Below are positions 1 to 6,777 of a DNA stretch of 11,082 nt, piece after piece. The notes under the pieces were generated by a model that did not search any database, was not told the origin of the DNA, and saw only the letters and a program-made list of their open reading frames with translations. Source of the stretch: Pseudomonadota bacterium (lineage in GTDB: Bacteria; Desulfobacterota; Anaeroferrophillalia; Anaeroferrophillales; Anaeroferrophillaceae). The stretch's first letter is position 1. Every line of letters begins with the position of its first letter. Both the position numbers and the translations under genes were made by a program. The stretch is from NCBI GenBank assembly GCA_011042595.1, contig DQWO01000345.1, positions 1 through 11,082 on the forward strand, written 5' to 3'.

Positions 1-530
1 ACGGGGTTGGCAAGGCCTCCGGGCGCAGTATCCCGGGAATTCATTTACTGGATATGATTACCAGGTGCAGCGAACATCTGAATCGCTTTGGTGGACATCA
101 GATGGCTGTCGGTTTTTCCATTGACCATAATAATCTGGAAGCATTTCGAAATTCACTTGACAACCTGGTGGCTGAACAGCTGCAAAGTCATAAGCTGCAA
201 CAGGAACTTACAGTTGATGGCCGGCTTAATCTCGGTGATCTGTCATTTCAACTTCTCCAGGATTTAGCTCAACTGGCACCGTTTGGCTTTGGTAACCCTG
301 AACCGATTTTTGTGGCCGAAGAACTTGAGGTAAACCGGGCCTCAATCGTTGGTAAAAATCATCTGCGTTTACATGTCCGTGATCATTCTGCTAAAAGCAA
401 CGCCATAGGTTTCAATATGGGTGATCGGCAGATTTCTGCCGGAGATCGGATTGATCTTGCCTTTGTCCCGCAGATCAATACCTGGAATGGCAACCAGTCT
501 ATACAGTTAAACCTGAAAGATATCCGCTAG
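1..530 (+). CDS. recJ: Single-stranded-DNA-specific exonuclease RecJ, C-terminal part (5' truncated by window edge)
   Basis: This is the 3' end of a gene that enters from the left. The frame is open from base 3 and gives about 175 residues. RecJ is a cytoplasmic 5'-3' single-strand DNA exonuclease acting in recombinational and mismatch repair. The visible part begins with GKASGRSIPGIHLLDM and continues into CSEHLNRFGGHQMAVGFSI, the conserved end of the DHHA1 nucleic-acid-binding domain (GGH motif). After a helical stretch comes LAPFGFGNPEPIF, the hallmark entry into the RecJ OB-fold domain. The OB fold fills the rest of the protein and ends in a typical short tail, LNLKDIR. The catalytic DHH domain lies outside the window, so integrity of the whole gene cannot be judged. 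The next gene is on the opposite strand, so recJ is the last gene of its unit. Family assignment is confident. Confidence 0.95.
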   Translation, partial: GVGKASGRSIPGIHLLDMITRCSEHLNRFGGHQMAVGFSIDHNNLEAFRNSLDNLVAEQLQSHKLQQELTVDGRLNLGDLSFQLLQDLAQLAPFGFGNPEPIFVAEELEVNRASIVGKNHLRLHVRDHSAKSNAIGFNMGDRQISAGDRIDLAFVPQINTWNGNQSIQLNLKDIR

Positions 531-601
531 GAGGTTTTCCGAAAATGCCCTTTTCCCCCAACTCATCGTTATGCTCAAAAAATTATCCTCGGACAACCTC
601 C
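530..601. repeat. Inverted repeat in the recJ / DUF2148 convergent gap
   Basis: The arm GGAGGTTTTCCGA (530-542) pairs with TCGGACAACCTCC (589-601), giving 12 of 13 complementary positions around a 46-nt spacer. The left arm begins on the last base of the recJ stop codon. The gap lies between two convergent genes, so the structure could mark or stabilise transcript ends. The loop is long and no T-run directly follows either arm, so it is not a standard intrinsic terminator. Confidence 0.4.
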
Positions 602-633
602 CAGTAATCTCTCCTATAAGATAAAACCTGGAC

Positions 634-1161
634 TCAGCGATCAAAAAACGGACTCTTACTGGAAACCGACAGGGGGATACCATAGGCAAGCCTGGCGTTT
701 GCTGGCAATAAACCCATTTCCAGGGCGGTCCTGCCGAAAGAAAACATAATGCGGTTGTCGATGTGATGCAGAGCAGCCGTGGCTACGGCTGATCCCAGGG
801 CGATCCCAAGGTCAATAATGTTGAAACTGCAGCGTCCGTCTTCCTGGTTGCATGCCTGGCAGTCTTCGTAGCCGCAATAACCACAATGAGGAATTCCCAG
901 TGGGGCCAGCGAAGTTCCCAGAACCAGTACGGCTGTACACTGATAAATATTTTCAGCATCCCGCTGAAAAAAAGCGATATCTTCCTCTATGGCAATTTCT
1001 GCCATCCTGGCAGCGACCAGGTCTTTATCTTCACCGGTAAAAATCATGGAAATCAGCCGGTCAGCCCCCTTCCCTTTCGGGGCGGTGCGGGCGGCGGCCG
1101 CCATCAGATCAGCCACGGTCATAATAGCATTCAGCTCAGTTGTCTGTGCATCCAGAATCAT
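634..1161 (-). CDS. DUF2148 ferredoxin-like domain protein
   Basis: This 175-residue protein resembles the uncharacterised DUF2148 family (COG4739), annotated as containing a ferredoxin-like domain and common in strict anaerobes. No reaction has been established for the family as far as I know. The centre carries a cysteine cluster, Cys93-x2-Cys96-x4-Cys101-x2-Cys104-x6-Cys111, within the segment starting IPHCGYCGYEDC; Cys75 lies upstream. This pattern suggests an iron-sulfur cluster or another metal. The flanking segments are Ala/Gly/Leu-rich (residues 16-30 and 115-131), with no signal peptide and no convincing membrane segment, so it is probably cytoplasmic. The ATG is preceded by AAAGGAAA at normal spacing. 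The first 26 bp overlap the end of the upstream small gene, which indicates co-transcription and probably translational coupling. Family call is good; function is unknown. Confidence 0.85.
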   Translation of the reverse strand: MILDAQTTELNAIMTVADLMAAAARTAPKGKGADRLISMIFTGEDKDLVAARMAEIAIEEDIAFFQRDAENIYQCTAVLVLGTSLAPLGIPHCGYCGYEDCQACNQEDGRCSFNIIDLGIALGSAVATAALHHIDNRIMFSFGRTALEMGLLPANARLAYGIPLSVSSKSPFFDR

Positions 1162-1324
1162 GAGAAATTTCCTTTCTTTTTATTAATTCCATTAAATCCT
1201 CTTCCAGTTCTTCGATCTCCAGCAGCTGGTATGGTCTGACCGAATGACGTGGAATTGCGGCTCTTTTTTTCTCCAGCAGTTCTTCCAAATCCTTGATTTT
1301 ATCTTGCAGCGTGGCGTCTTTCAT
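1136..1324 (-). CDS. Small highly charged, predicted coiled-coil protein (62 aa), unrecognised
   Basis: I do not recognise this protein. It is 62 residues long and rich in Glu, Lys, Asp and Leu. Two helix-like heptad stretches (about residues 5-22 and 33-51) are separated by a short AIPRHSVRPYQ linker, so a helical hairpin or coiled coil is likely. The region just before the C-terminal tail has the pattern LLEIEELEEDLMELIKRKE. It has no signal peptide or membrane segment. It is probably a real gene: its ATG follows a near-perfect Shine-Dalgarno AGGAGGT (1329-1335 on the complementary strand) at proper spacing, and its end overlaps the DUF2148 start by 26 bp. It may act with, or be needed to couple translation of, the DUF2148 protein; that is inference only. 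Confidence 0.7.
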   Translation of the reverse strand: MKDATLQDKIKDLEELLEKKRAAIPRHSVRPYQLLEIEELEEDLMELIKRKEISHDSGCTDN

Positions 1325-1452
1325 TAAAACCTCCTATCTTTTCATAGCATTTATTCCCACACAGGTCTAAGAAAAATAGTGGAAATGGGGCTGGAAACAT
1401 GATAGATCATTGCCTATCTCTGCGATAAGAGAAAGGAATGAAGGTTTTTAGC

Positions 1453-1968
1453 ATGAGTCAAAAGGTAATCTGGGCTCCCTGGCGGATGGAATACATCCTT
1501 GATGACAATAAACAATCCCTTAAGGATCGTTGCCTTTTTTGCCAGATTGCCACGGAATCTGATGACCAGCAAAACCTGATTCTTTACCGGGGTGAACATG
1601 CCTATGTCCTGATGAACCGATATCCTTATAATAATGGCCATCTGATGGTGGTACCATTTAAACATGTTAATGACCTCGGACAACTATCGGCCCCGATGTT
1701 TCAGGAATTAATGGAACTTTTTCGGCGTTCCGTTGCCTGTTTGCAACTTGCCCTTCAGGCTGATGGTTTCAATGGTGGTATTAACCTGGGGAAAATAGCT
1801 GGAGCCGGAATTGATGCCCATCTCCATTTTCATATTGTTCCCCGTTGGCAGGGAGATTATAATTTCATGCCGGTTATCGGAGAAACCAAGGTCATGCCTC
1901 AGCATCTTCGAGAGACTTATGGAAATTTAGTGAAATATTTTACGGCTGAAAGGATGAATCTGAAATGA
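1453..1968 (+). CDS. HIT-family nucleotide hydrolase/transferase (Ap4A phosphorylase-like)
   Basis: A cytoplasmic histidine-triad protein of about 171 residues. HIT enzymes cleave nucleoside phosphoramidates or dinucleoside polyphosphates through a nucleotidyl-histidine intermediate; the exact substrate cannot be read from sequence. The triad is His123-x-His125-x-His127 in DAHLHFHIVPRW. Cys27-x2-Cys30 near the N-terminus (RCLFCQI) is the zinc-binding pair of the COG0537-type branch, and the opening IWAPWRMEYI is characteristic of that branch. RYPYNNGHLMVVPFKH (57-71) is the usual nucleotide-pocket strand. An in-frame ATG at 1438 exists, but AAGGA abuts it directly. The ATG at 1453 has AAGG 8 nt upstream and begins where homologues begin, so I chose it. 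The stop overlaps the lapA start in an ATGA junction, so it heads the lapA-lapB operon. Confidence 0.88.
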   Translation: MSQKVIWAPWRMEYILDDNKQSLKDRCLFCQIATESDDQQNLILYRGEHAYVLMNRYPYNNGHLMVVPFKHVNDLGQLSAPMFQELMELFRRSVACLQLALQADGFNGGINLGKIAGAGIDAHLHFHIVPRWQGDYNFMPVIGETKVMPQHLRETYGNLVKYFTAERMNLK

Positions 1969-2339
1969 GATATGTAAAAATTACTTTTCTGCTCCTTTTT
2001 TTAACCTTACTGCTGATTTTTGTTTTTGAGAATATGGGCGCATTATCACTACCGGTTTCTTTACGCTATGACCTGGCATTTGTTGTTTTAGGCCCTTTGG
2101 AAATACCTTTATATGCTTTACTTTTCTTAGCCATTTTCTGCGGGGCCATTTCTGTGGCTATTGTTGATATCATGGTACTTTTCCGTCAGCGCCGGACAAT
2201 GAAAAAAAAGGATAAACAAATTAAAGATCTGGAAACAGAGTTGGAAAAATTCCGTAATTTACCTTTGACCGAAGCAGTGGTTCCTGACGTTGAGCTGACC
2301 GCTGACAAACCGGATGACACAATTTCAGTAACCCAGTGA
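1965..2339 (+). CDS. lapA: LapA-type inner-membrane protein (DUF1049)
   Basis: This 124-residue protein has the LapA/YciS layout: a hydrophobic N-terminal helix (about 5-22), a short loop containing NMGALSLPVSL, a second membrane helix (about 47-73), then a basic, coiled-coil cytoplasmic segment (RQRRTMKKKDKQIKDLETELEK begins at about 74) and an acidic tail. In E. coli LapA partners LapB in the inner membrane to support lipopolysaccharide assembly and control of LpxC levels. The start overlaps the HIT gene stop by 4 bp (ATGA) and the lapB ATG follows 4 nt after its stop, so the three are translationally coupled. Assignment rests on topology plus the adjacent lapB rather than on strong motifs, and DUF1049 proteins diverge quickly. 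Confidence 0.82.
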   Translation: MRYVKITFLLLFLTLLLIFVFENMGALSLPVSLRYDLAFVVLGPLEIPLYALLFLAIFCGAISVAIVDIMVLFRQRRTMKKKDKQIKDLETELEKFRNLPLTEAVVPDVELTADKPDDTISVTQ

Positions 2340-2343
2340 TTAT

Positions 2344-3543
2344 ATGAATATTTTCCTGATTGCCGGCATTGTGCTGGTCCTTCTTCTCCTGACTCTTCTT
2401 CTTTTGTTGTTGAAACGAAAGTTTTCCTTTTCCAGCCGTAGCAAACAGCCAGATAACGTAGCGAAAGACAATGGGGAATCTGAAGATCAGGAAATTCTTC
2501 TCCGTTCCTACTTCAGGGGCTTATCCTATATCCTTTCCAACGAAACCGACCGGGCGCTGGTTGAATTCATTAAGGTTGCCCAGATGAGTTCAGCCACCAG
2601 CGAAATTTATCTGGCGCTTGGTCAGTTATTTCGCAACACCGGCGAAGTTGACCGCGCCATTAGAATTCATCGTAATCTCCTTTTACGTTCTTCCCTACCT
2701 GAAGATATTACCTTGCAGACCATGTTTGAAATCGGCCTGGATTATAAAAAAGCCGGTCTTATTGAACGGGCCGGAAAGACTTTTGAAGAATTGCATGAAA
2801 AGGCACCAACCTATGTCGATGCCTTGCATGAATTGGGCGGTATTTATGAATTATGCCGTGAATGGGATAAAGCTATCATGGTTCAGAAAAAACTCACTGA
2901 ATTAAGTGATAGCGATAATTCTCATAATATTCTGGCACATTTGACCACTGAAATGGCAAAGGATGCCGAGCAATCTGGTAATGATTCTAAGGCTGAGAGT
3001 TTCTATCGTCGGGCAATCGGTATCAATGAAAACTGTATGGATGCATGGTTGCATCTGGGTGATTTACAGGTTAAAACTGGAAAAGAGCAAGAGGCGCTTA
3101 AATCATGGAGAAAGGCTTTTGAGCTTAATTCTGACCTGGTATCGTTGGTTGTTAGTCGTTTTTCCCAGCTGCCTGCTGAAAGAAATAACCAGATAAAGGA
3201 TGAATTTTACCGACATTATCTGGATAAATATTCAGATAATGTCCATTTTATCCTTTGCTATAGTAATTTTTTGTTGGATAATAGTCGTACAAACGAAGCT
3301 GCTGACTGGATAAAGCGGGTTTTGGCGACAAAACCTGATGCTGCGGGAATTTTTACCGCAGTGGCCAAACTGCTTCGGGCAACAGAAAATTGTGGGGAAT
3401 ATCAATGTTTTTTGCAGAACTTTTTTGATACCTACAAGCCGGAGCATAAACCATATCAATGCAGGCAATGTGGCTATCAACTTGATGAAGTGGTATGGAA
3501 GTGTCCCAAATGTTCCCACTGGGACACTATCGGCCCCCGATAA
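2344..3543 (+). CDS. lapB: LapB (YciM) lipopolysaccharide assembly protein, TPR plus rubredoxin-like domain
   Basis: This protein has 399 residues, against 389 in E. coli. In E. coli LapB is anchored in the inner membrane and directs FtsH-dependent turnover of LpxC, the committed enzyme of lipid A synthesis. Seen here: an N-terminal membrane anchor (3-23), a polar linker, then tetratricopeptide-like helical repeats from about 55 to 345 (for example residues 84-116, 157-187 and 233-262). The C-terminus is a zinc-ribbon/rubredoxin-like module with Cys373-x2-Cys376 and Cys387-x2-Cys390 followed by HWDTIGP, matching the LapB signature W-x-CP-x-C-x2-W-x-TI-x-P. No strong Shine-Dalgarno precedes the ATG, which fits coupling to lapA just upstream. 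Partnership with LapA and a PilZ protein in one operon supports an envelope role. Confidence 0.93.
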   Translation: MNIFLIAGIVLVLLLLTLLLLLLKRKFSFSSRSKQPDNVAKDNGESEDQEILLRSYFRGLSYILSNETDRALVEFIKVAQMSSATSEIYLALGQLFRNTGEVDRAIRIHRNLLLRSSLPEDITLQTMFEIGLDYKKAGLIERAGKTFEELHEKAPTYVDALHELGGIYELCREWDKAIMVQKKLTELSDSDNSHNILAHLTTEMAKDAEQSGNDSKAESFYRRAIGINENCMDAWLHLGDLQVKTGKEQEALKSWRKAFELNSDLVSLVVSRFSQLPAERNNQIKDEFYRHYLDKYSDNVHFILCYSNFLLDNSRTNEAADWIKRVLATKPDAAGIFTAVAKLLRATENCGEYQCFLQNFFDTYKPEHKPYQCRQCGYQLDEVVWKCPKCSHWDTIGPR

Positions 3544-3558
3544 AAGGCAAATCTGATT

Positions 3559-3957
3559 ATGGATGATAACCGTCGCGGATTCCTCCGGTTTCCCCTTATC
3601 CTTTCGCTGGAATTCAGCATTATCAATAAAAAAAACCAGTTGCTTGGTCCTTATCCTGGAAAAGCAGTTAATCTGAGCGGCGGTGGCATGTTGTTTACAA
3701 CCCCCTGCCCTTTGCTTCGTCATGGAACGTTGATTATTTTCAGGTTTGAGACGGAAAAAGAAGGTGATTTACAGGGGGATTTTCTCGCCCGGGTTATCAG
3801 GAGTAAAGAGCAGGAATTGAAGCAGGAAAATCATCTGCCACATTATCTCACCGCCGTAGAATTTAAATTTATCAAGGAATCCCGCCGTTCTGCTATCTTA
3901 TCTTATGTTAATCATCGTAGCTTGAGGCGCAGAAAATCAATGCCAGCCTCAGTCTAA
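3559..3957 (+). CDS. PilZ domain protein (putative c-di-GMP receptor)
   Basis: A 132-residue single-domain protein. PilZ domains bind cyclic di-GMP through an arginine motif and a beta-strand motif, and both are present: Arg6-x3-Arg10 (NRRGFLRFP, with Arg5 adding the usual doublet) and Asn38-x-Ser40-x2-Gly43 (NLSGGGMLF). The beta-rich core continues to about residue 105 (YLTAVEFKFI), followed by a helix and a basic tail RSLRRRKSM. It has no effector domain, so it probably acts by protein contact. It starts 15 nt after the lapB stop with AAAGG upstream, so it is the last gene of the HIT-lapA-lapB operon. Its stop codon overlaps the pyrD stop on the other strand. A link between c-di-GMP and LPS or envelope control is suggested by context only. 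Confidence 0.88.
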   Translation: MDDNRRGFLRFPLILSLEFSIINKKNQLLGPYPGKAVNLSGGGMLFTTPCPLLRHGTLIIFRFETEKEGDLQGDFLARVIRSKEQELKQENHLPHYLTAVEFKFIKESRRSAILSYVNHRSLRRRKSMPASV

Positions 3958-4871
3958 GCAAGTTGCAGCGAGCCGATAAAATCGCTGATATGACTGATTG
4001 AACTCTCGTGCAAAAAAGTTTCAATCCCAGCGGCAATCTCAGCGGTGATGGCAGGATTGACGAAATTACAGGTTCCCACCTGAATGGCGGTTGCCCCCAC
4101 CAGCAGAAATTCCAGCGCATCGTTGGTTGAAGAAATCCCCCCGATACCAATCACCGGAATATTTACGTTTCGGGCGACCTGATGTACCATCCGCAAAGCA
4201 ATGGGCTTGATGGCCGGTCCTGAGAGTCCGCCGGTGATATTAGCCAAAACCGGCTTGCGGCTCTGAAGATCAACCGCCATCCCGGTCAAGGTATTAATAA
4301 GGGAAACACAGTCGCTGCCGGCCGCTTCCACAGCCATGGCAATACTGATAATATCAGTAACATTAGGGGATAATTTGGTAATCAGTGGCAGGCTTGTCCG
4401 CCGGCGTACAGCGGTAACCAGGCTGGCTGCCATCCGGGGATCTGTACCAAACTGCAGTCCGCCAGCTTTTACATTGGGGCATGAAATATTGATTTCCAGA
4501 GCGTCAATTCCGGTTTCCTGATCCAGAATCTCGGCCAGTTCTTCATATTCATCAATGGTTTCTCCGAAAAAATTCACCACCACAGTGGCCTGAGCAGCCT
4601 TCAGGGCAGGTAATTCATCACTTAAGAATGCCTCAACCCCGATATTTTCCAGGCCAATGGCGTTCAGCATACCGCAGGGAGTTTCGACTATTCGGGGAGG
4701 TTCGTTCCCGGGTTTTGGCAAGAGGGAAAGTCCTTTGGTGACTACCGCTCCGAGTTTGTTCAATTCCAGATATGGTTCATACTCACGACCATAACCAAAG
4801 GTCCCGGAAGCGGTCATCACCGGATTTTTCAACCGTAATCCGGAACCAAGCAATACAGAAAGGTCAATCAT
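3954..4871 (-). CDS. pyrD: Dihydroorotate dehydrogenase class 1B, catalytic subunit PyrD
   Basis: A full-length 305-residue FMN-binding TIM-barrel enzyme that oxidises dihydroorotate to orotate, the fourth step of pyrimidine synthesis. Visible signatures: NPVMTASGTFGYG (16-28) near the N-terminus, Lys46 in the VVTKGLS strand, NISCPNVKAGG (128-138) with Cys131 as the class 1 catalytic base, Lys166 in LITKLSPN, the Asn193-Thr194 segment (LINTLTGM), and the phosphate-binding glycine strands IGIGGI (241-246) and QVGT (264-267). A catalytic cysteine together with an adjacent pyrK identifies class 1B, which passes electrons to NAD+ through PyrK. The ATG has AGGA upstream at close spacing. It is the last gene of the leftward operon, separated from pyrK by 124 bp, which is unusual because these partners commonly abut. 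Its stop overlaps the PilZ stop on the other strand. Confidence 0.96.
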   Translation of the reverse strand: MIDLSVLLGSGLRLKNPVMTASGTFGYGREYEPYLELNKLGAVVTKGLSLLPKPGNEPPRIVETPCGMLNAIGLENIGVEAFLSDELPALKAAQATVVVNFFGETIDEYEELAEILDQETGIDALEINISCPNVKAGGLQFGTDPRMAASLVTAVRRRTSLPLITKLSPNVTDIISIAMAVEAAGSDCVSLINTLTGMAVDLQSRKPVLANITGGLSGPAIKPIALRMVHQVARNVNIPVIGIGGISSTNDALEFLLVGATAIQVGTCNFVNPAITAEIAAGIETFLHESSISHISDFIGSLQLA

Positions 4872-4896
4872 AGATCCTGCGTTTCTTTAAGTAAAA

Positions 4897-4926
4897 GGTG
4901 TCTTCACCCCGCTTGCTGCGGTCACC
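4897..4926 (-). other. Possible RNA hairpin in the pyrK-pyrD spacer
   Basis: On the transcribed (minus) strand the spacer contains GGTG (4926-4923) and CACC (4900-4897) enclosing a perfect short hairpin CCGC-AGCAA-GCGG (4921-4909). The closing CACC is directly followed by TTTTACTT. The structure is weak (two 4-bp stems with internal loops), but its position just ahead of pyrD and the T-rich trail resemble a leaky terminator or attenuator. The rest of the 124-bp spacer (4872-4995) has no gene that I can support. Confidence 0.25.
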
Positions 4927-4995
4927 CAACTGGAAAGCAATTCATTGTTTTTGATGATGTTCCGGCATGGCTCTCGCTCATTCTCGCTGCGCCTG

Positions 4996-5814
4996 CTACA
5001 GTTGCAGGGTTGCAGCATCAAAAACAGGTCCATCGTGACAAACTTTAACCCATGGATGCTTCTCATCCTTCGTTTTATTCCTGGTTACACATCCAAGGCA
5101 GACACCAAAACCACAAGCCATACGGCTTTCCAGGCTGAGGTAGCAGGGACAGGATGCCTCCACAGCCAACTTCCCGAGGGCAGTCAACATGGGCAATGGT
5201 CCGCATGAAAGGATAATCGGGTTATTCTCAGCATTATTTTGTAATTGCCGGGAAACAAGGTCGGTTACCAGGCCCCGGTGTCCCCTGCTTCCGTCATCTG
5301 TGGCTATTGACAGAGTTAATCCTTTTTCGGTCAGTTGCCGGAATTCATCAATATAGAGCAATTCGCTGCTAGTTCTGGCCCCCAGTATCAGGTTGATATT
5401 TTTCAATGGATATGCAGCTTCAAGGCAGTAATCCAGTAAACTGATTATTGAAGCGATGCCGATTCCACCGGCAACCAGCATGATTTTTCTATCTTTTCCG
5501 ATGACGTTAACCGGATATCCATTTCCCAGCGGCCCATGAAGTGACAGTAATGTGCCAATGGCCATATGCTGAAGAATTTCAGTTCCCCGACCGACTACTT
5601 TTATCAGCAGTTCAAAACCATCAGGTCTGAGCCGACAGATACTGAAAGGTCGTTTCAATAAGGGATCGAGGTGAGATGGCCCGGCAACGCTGGCCATAAC
5701 AAATTGTCCGGGGATAAACTGCCGGGCAAAGTTTTCCGGACTGGAAAGTCGGATTCTGAACGTATCAGGGGTTAATTCTGTCAGTTGCAGGACTGTGCTG
5801 GGAAAAAGAAACAT
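4996..5814 (-). CDS. pyrK: Dihydroorotate dehydrogenase electron-transfer subunit PyrK
   Basis: A 272-residue iron-sulfur flavoprotein of the ferredoxin-reductase fold. It takes electrons from PyrD's FMN, via a 2Fe-2S cluster and FAD, to NAD+. Visible: beta-barrel FAD motif RPFS at 55-58, a second FAD segment VVGRGT (73-78), the dinucleotide-binding AGGIGIA (115-121), the reductase CGP motif at 204-206, and C-terminal cluster ligands Cys234-x4-Cys239-x2-Cys242-x16-Cys259 (MACGFGVCLGC then KVCHDGPVF), the PyrK arrangement. Length is slightly above the usual of about 260. The start lies 2 nt after the rimI stop and has no strong ribosome-binding site, so translation is probably coupled to rimI. 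The partner pyrD follows, after a 124-bp gap. Confidence 0.94.
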   Translation of the reverse strand: MFLFPSTVLQLTELTPDTFRIRLSSPENFARQFIPGQFVMASVAGPSHLDPLLKRPFSICRLRPDGFELLIKVVGRGTEILQHMAIGTLLSLHGPLGNGYPVNVIGKDRKIMLVAGGIGIASIISLLDYCLEAAYPLKNINLILGARTSSELLYIDEFRQLTEKGLTLSIATDDGSRGHRGLVTDLVSRQLQNNAENNPIILSCGPLPMLTALGKLAVEASCPCYLSLESRMACGFGVCLGCVTRNKTKDEKHPWVKVCHDGPVFDAATLQL

Positions 5815-5816
5815 AT

Positions 5817-6293
5817 TTATAACATTGCTTTCATTATCAGGGCATCTTCACGAGTGCCGGAATAATATTCAGGACGTCTGCCAATAAGCTGAAAATCAAA
5901 GGAACGGTATAATCTTCGGGCGGCATGATTTGAAATTCCAACTTCAAGAAATATTTTCTTAACTCCTTTATCCTTGAGTAGAACCATCATTTCCCGGATA
6001 AGAAAAGAGGCGATGCCTTTTCTCTTTTTATCAGGATGCACCGCAATCCTGAGCAGGGTAGCCTCATCAAGACAATGGTGAAAACAGACAAAACCAAGCA
6101 GCAATGGTGACATATCCGGGTTCGACGGGAATACACCGTAAAGACGTTTATCGTCGCCGGACAGTTCATCAATAAACATCTGCCAGCTCCAGGGCATGGC
6201 AAAAGATCGCTGGTCAAGATCGATTATCTCTTCCAGGCCAACAACGGCTGCCGGTCGTAACTCCAGTTGAAAAGATTCATGCTCAGCGGCCAC
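5817..6293 (-). CDS. rimI: Ribosomal protein S18-alanine N-acetyltransferase RimI (GNAT family)
   Basis: A 158-residue GNAT acetyltransferase. RimI acetylates the N-terminal alanine of ribosomal protein S18 using acetyl-CoA. The sequence shows the family's AMPWSWQMF segment (32-40), the acetyl-CoA loop AVHPDKKRKGIAS (84-96), LEVGISNHAARRLYRSFDF (116-134) with the conserved Asn122 and Tyr129, and the C-terminal RRPEYYSGTREDALIM (139-154) characteristic of RimI. The start codon is GTG (6291-6293), because no in-frame ATG is available near the expected N-terminus; it overlaps the end of the upstream mog-type gene by 11 bp. RimI is often found next to tsaB. Here tsaB is absent, but tsaE is in the same operon. 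Substrate specificity is inferred from family; some RimI-like proteins acetylate other N-termini. Confidence 0.88.
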   Translation of the reverse strand: MAAEHESFQLELRPAAVVGLEEIIDLDQRSFAMPWSWQMFIDELSGDDKRLYGVFPSNPDMSPLLLGFVCFHHCLDEATLLRIAVHPDKKRKGIASFLIREMMVLLKDKGVKKIFLEVGISNHAARRLYRSFDFQLIGRRPEYYSGTREDALIMKAML

Positions 6294-6777
6294 AATCTGA
6301 TTGGTCTCCCATCAGTTTATCCAGGGCATGGGGAAGAGCCGGAAAAATTACCGCCAGGCATTCCTGAACCCCTTTTATGCTCCCGGGCAGGTTGATAATC
6401 AGGCTCTGCTTTCGAATGCCGGATACTGCCCGAGAAATCATTGCATGGGGGGTTATTTTGCGGCTTTCACTACGCATGGCCTCGGCAAAGCCGGGAGCCT
6501 GGCGTTCAATAACCGCGAGAGTGGCTTCAGGGGTTATGTCGCGGGGTGAAAATCCGGTACCGCCAGTAGTGAGAATCAGGGGAATATGATCATCAGACCA
6601 TAAACGAAGCATTTGAATAATCTTTTCCTGTTCATCCGGAACTATTGTTCGGGATATAAGCTGAAAATCGACTTTTGATGATTTGAGAAAATCATGGATG
6701 GCCGGACCACTCAAATCCTCTCTCAGGCCGGCGGAACCCCGGTCACTGACCGTCAGAATGGCGACTTTATAGCTCAT
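6283..6777 (-). CDS. mog: MogA/MoaB-family molybdenum cofactor biosynthesis protein
   Basis: About 164 residues, full length for the family. Mog adenylylates molybdopterin before metal insertion; MoaB is a close relative and the two are hard to separate by sequence, so the symbol is tentative. Visible: [16 protein letters not shown] at the N-terminus, the molybdopterin-binding loop [17 protein letters not shown] (70-86), [10 protein letters not shown] (115-124), and the C-terminal [13 protein letters not shown] followed by PHALDKLMG (149-157). The frame is open 36 bp further upstream with three in-frame ATG codons (6813 and two at about 6783-6786), but homology begins at the ATG at 6777, which has GGA 8 nt upstream. 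That start lies inside the last 11 bp of cimA, and the end overlaps rimI by 11 bp, so the three genes are tightly coupled. Confidence 0.88.
   Translation of the reverse strand: MSYKVAILTVSDRGSAGLREDLSGPAIHDFLKSSKVDFQLISRTIVPDEQEKIIQMLRLWSDDHIPLILTTGGTGFSPRDITPEATLAVIERQAPGFAEAMRSESRKITPHAMISRAVSGIRKQSLIINLPGSIKGVQECLAVIFPALPHALDKLMGDQSDCGR

Noticed and set aside
507..689. A 60-codon minus-strand frame over the recJ end and gap
   Set aside because: It overlaps the ends of both recJ and the DUF2148 gene, has no Shine-Dalgarno and no family resemblance.
852..1239. Plus-strand open frames opposite the DUF2148 gene
   Set aside because: They are antisense to a well-supported family member, lack ribosome-binding sites and have no recognisable domain.
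1399..1410. ATGAT-AG-ATCAT palindrome upstream of the HIT gene as an operator
   Set aside because: It is short and AT-rich, and no convincing promoter could be placed around it in the divergent region 1325-1452.
4945..5208. An 87-codon plus-strand frame across the pyrK end and spacer
   Set aside because: It mostly reads the complement of the PyrK iron-sulfur region and has no homology or ribosome-binding site.
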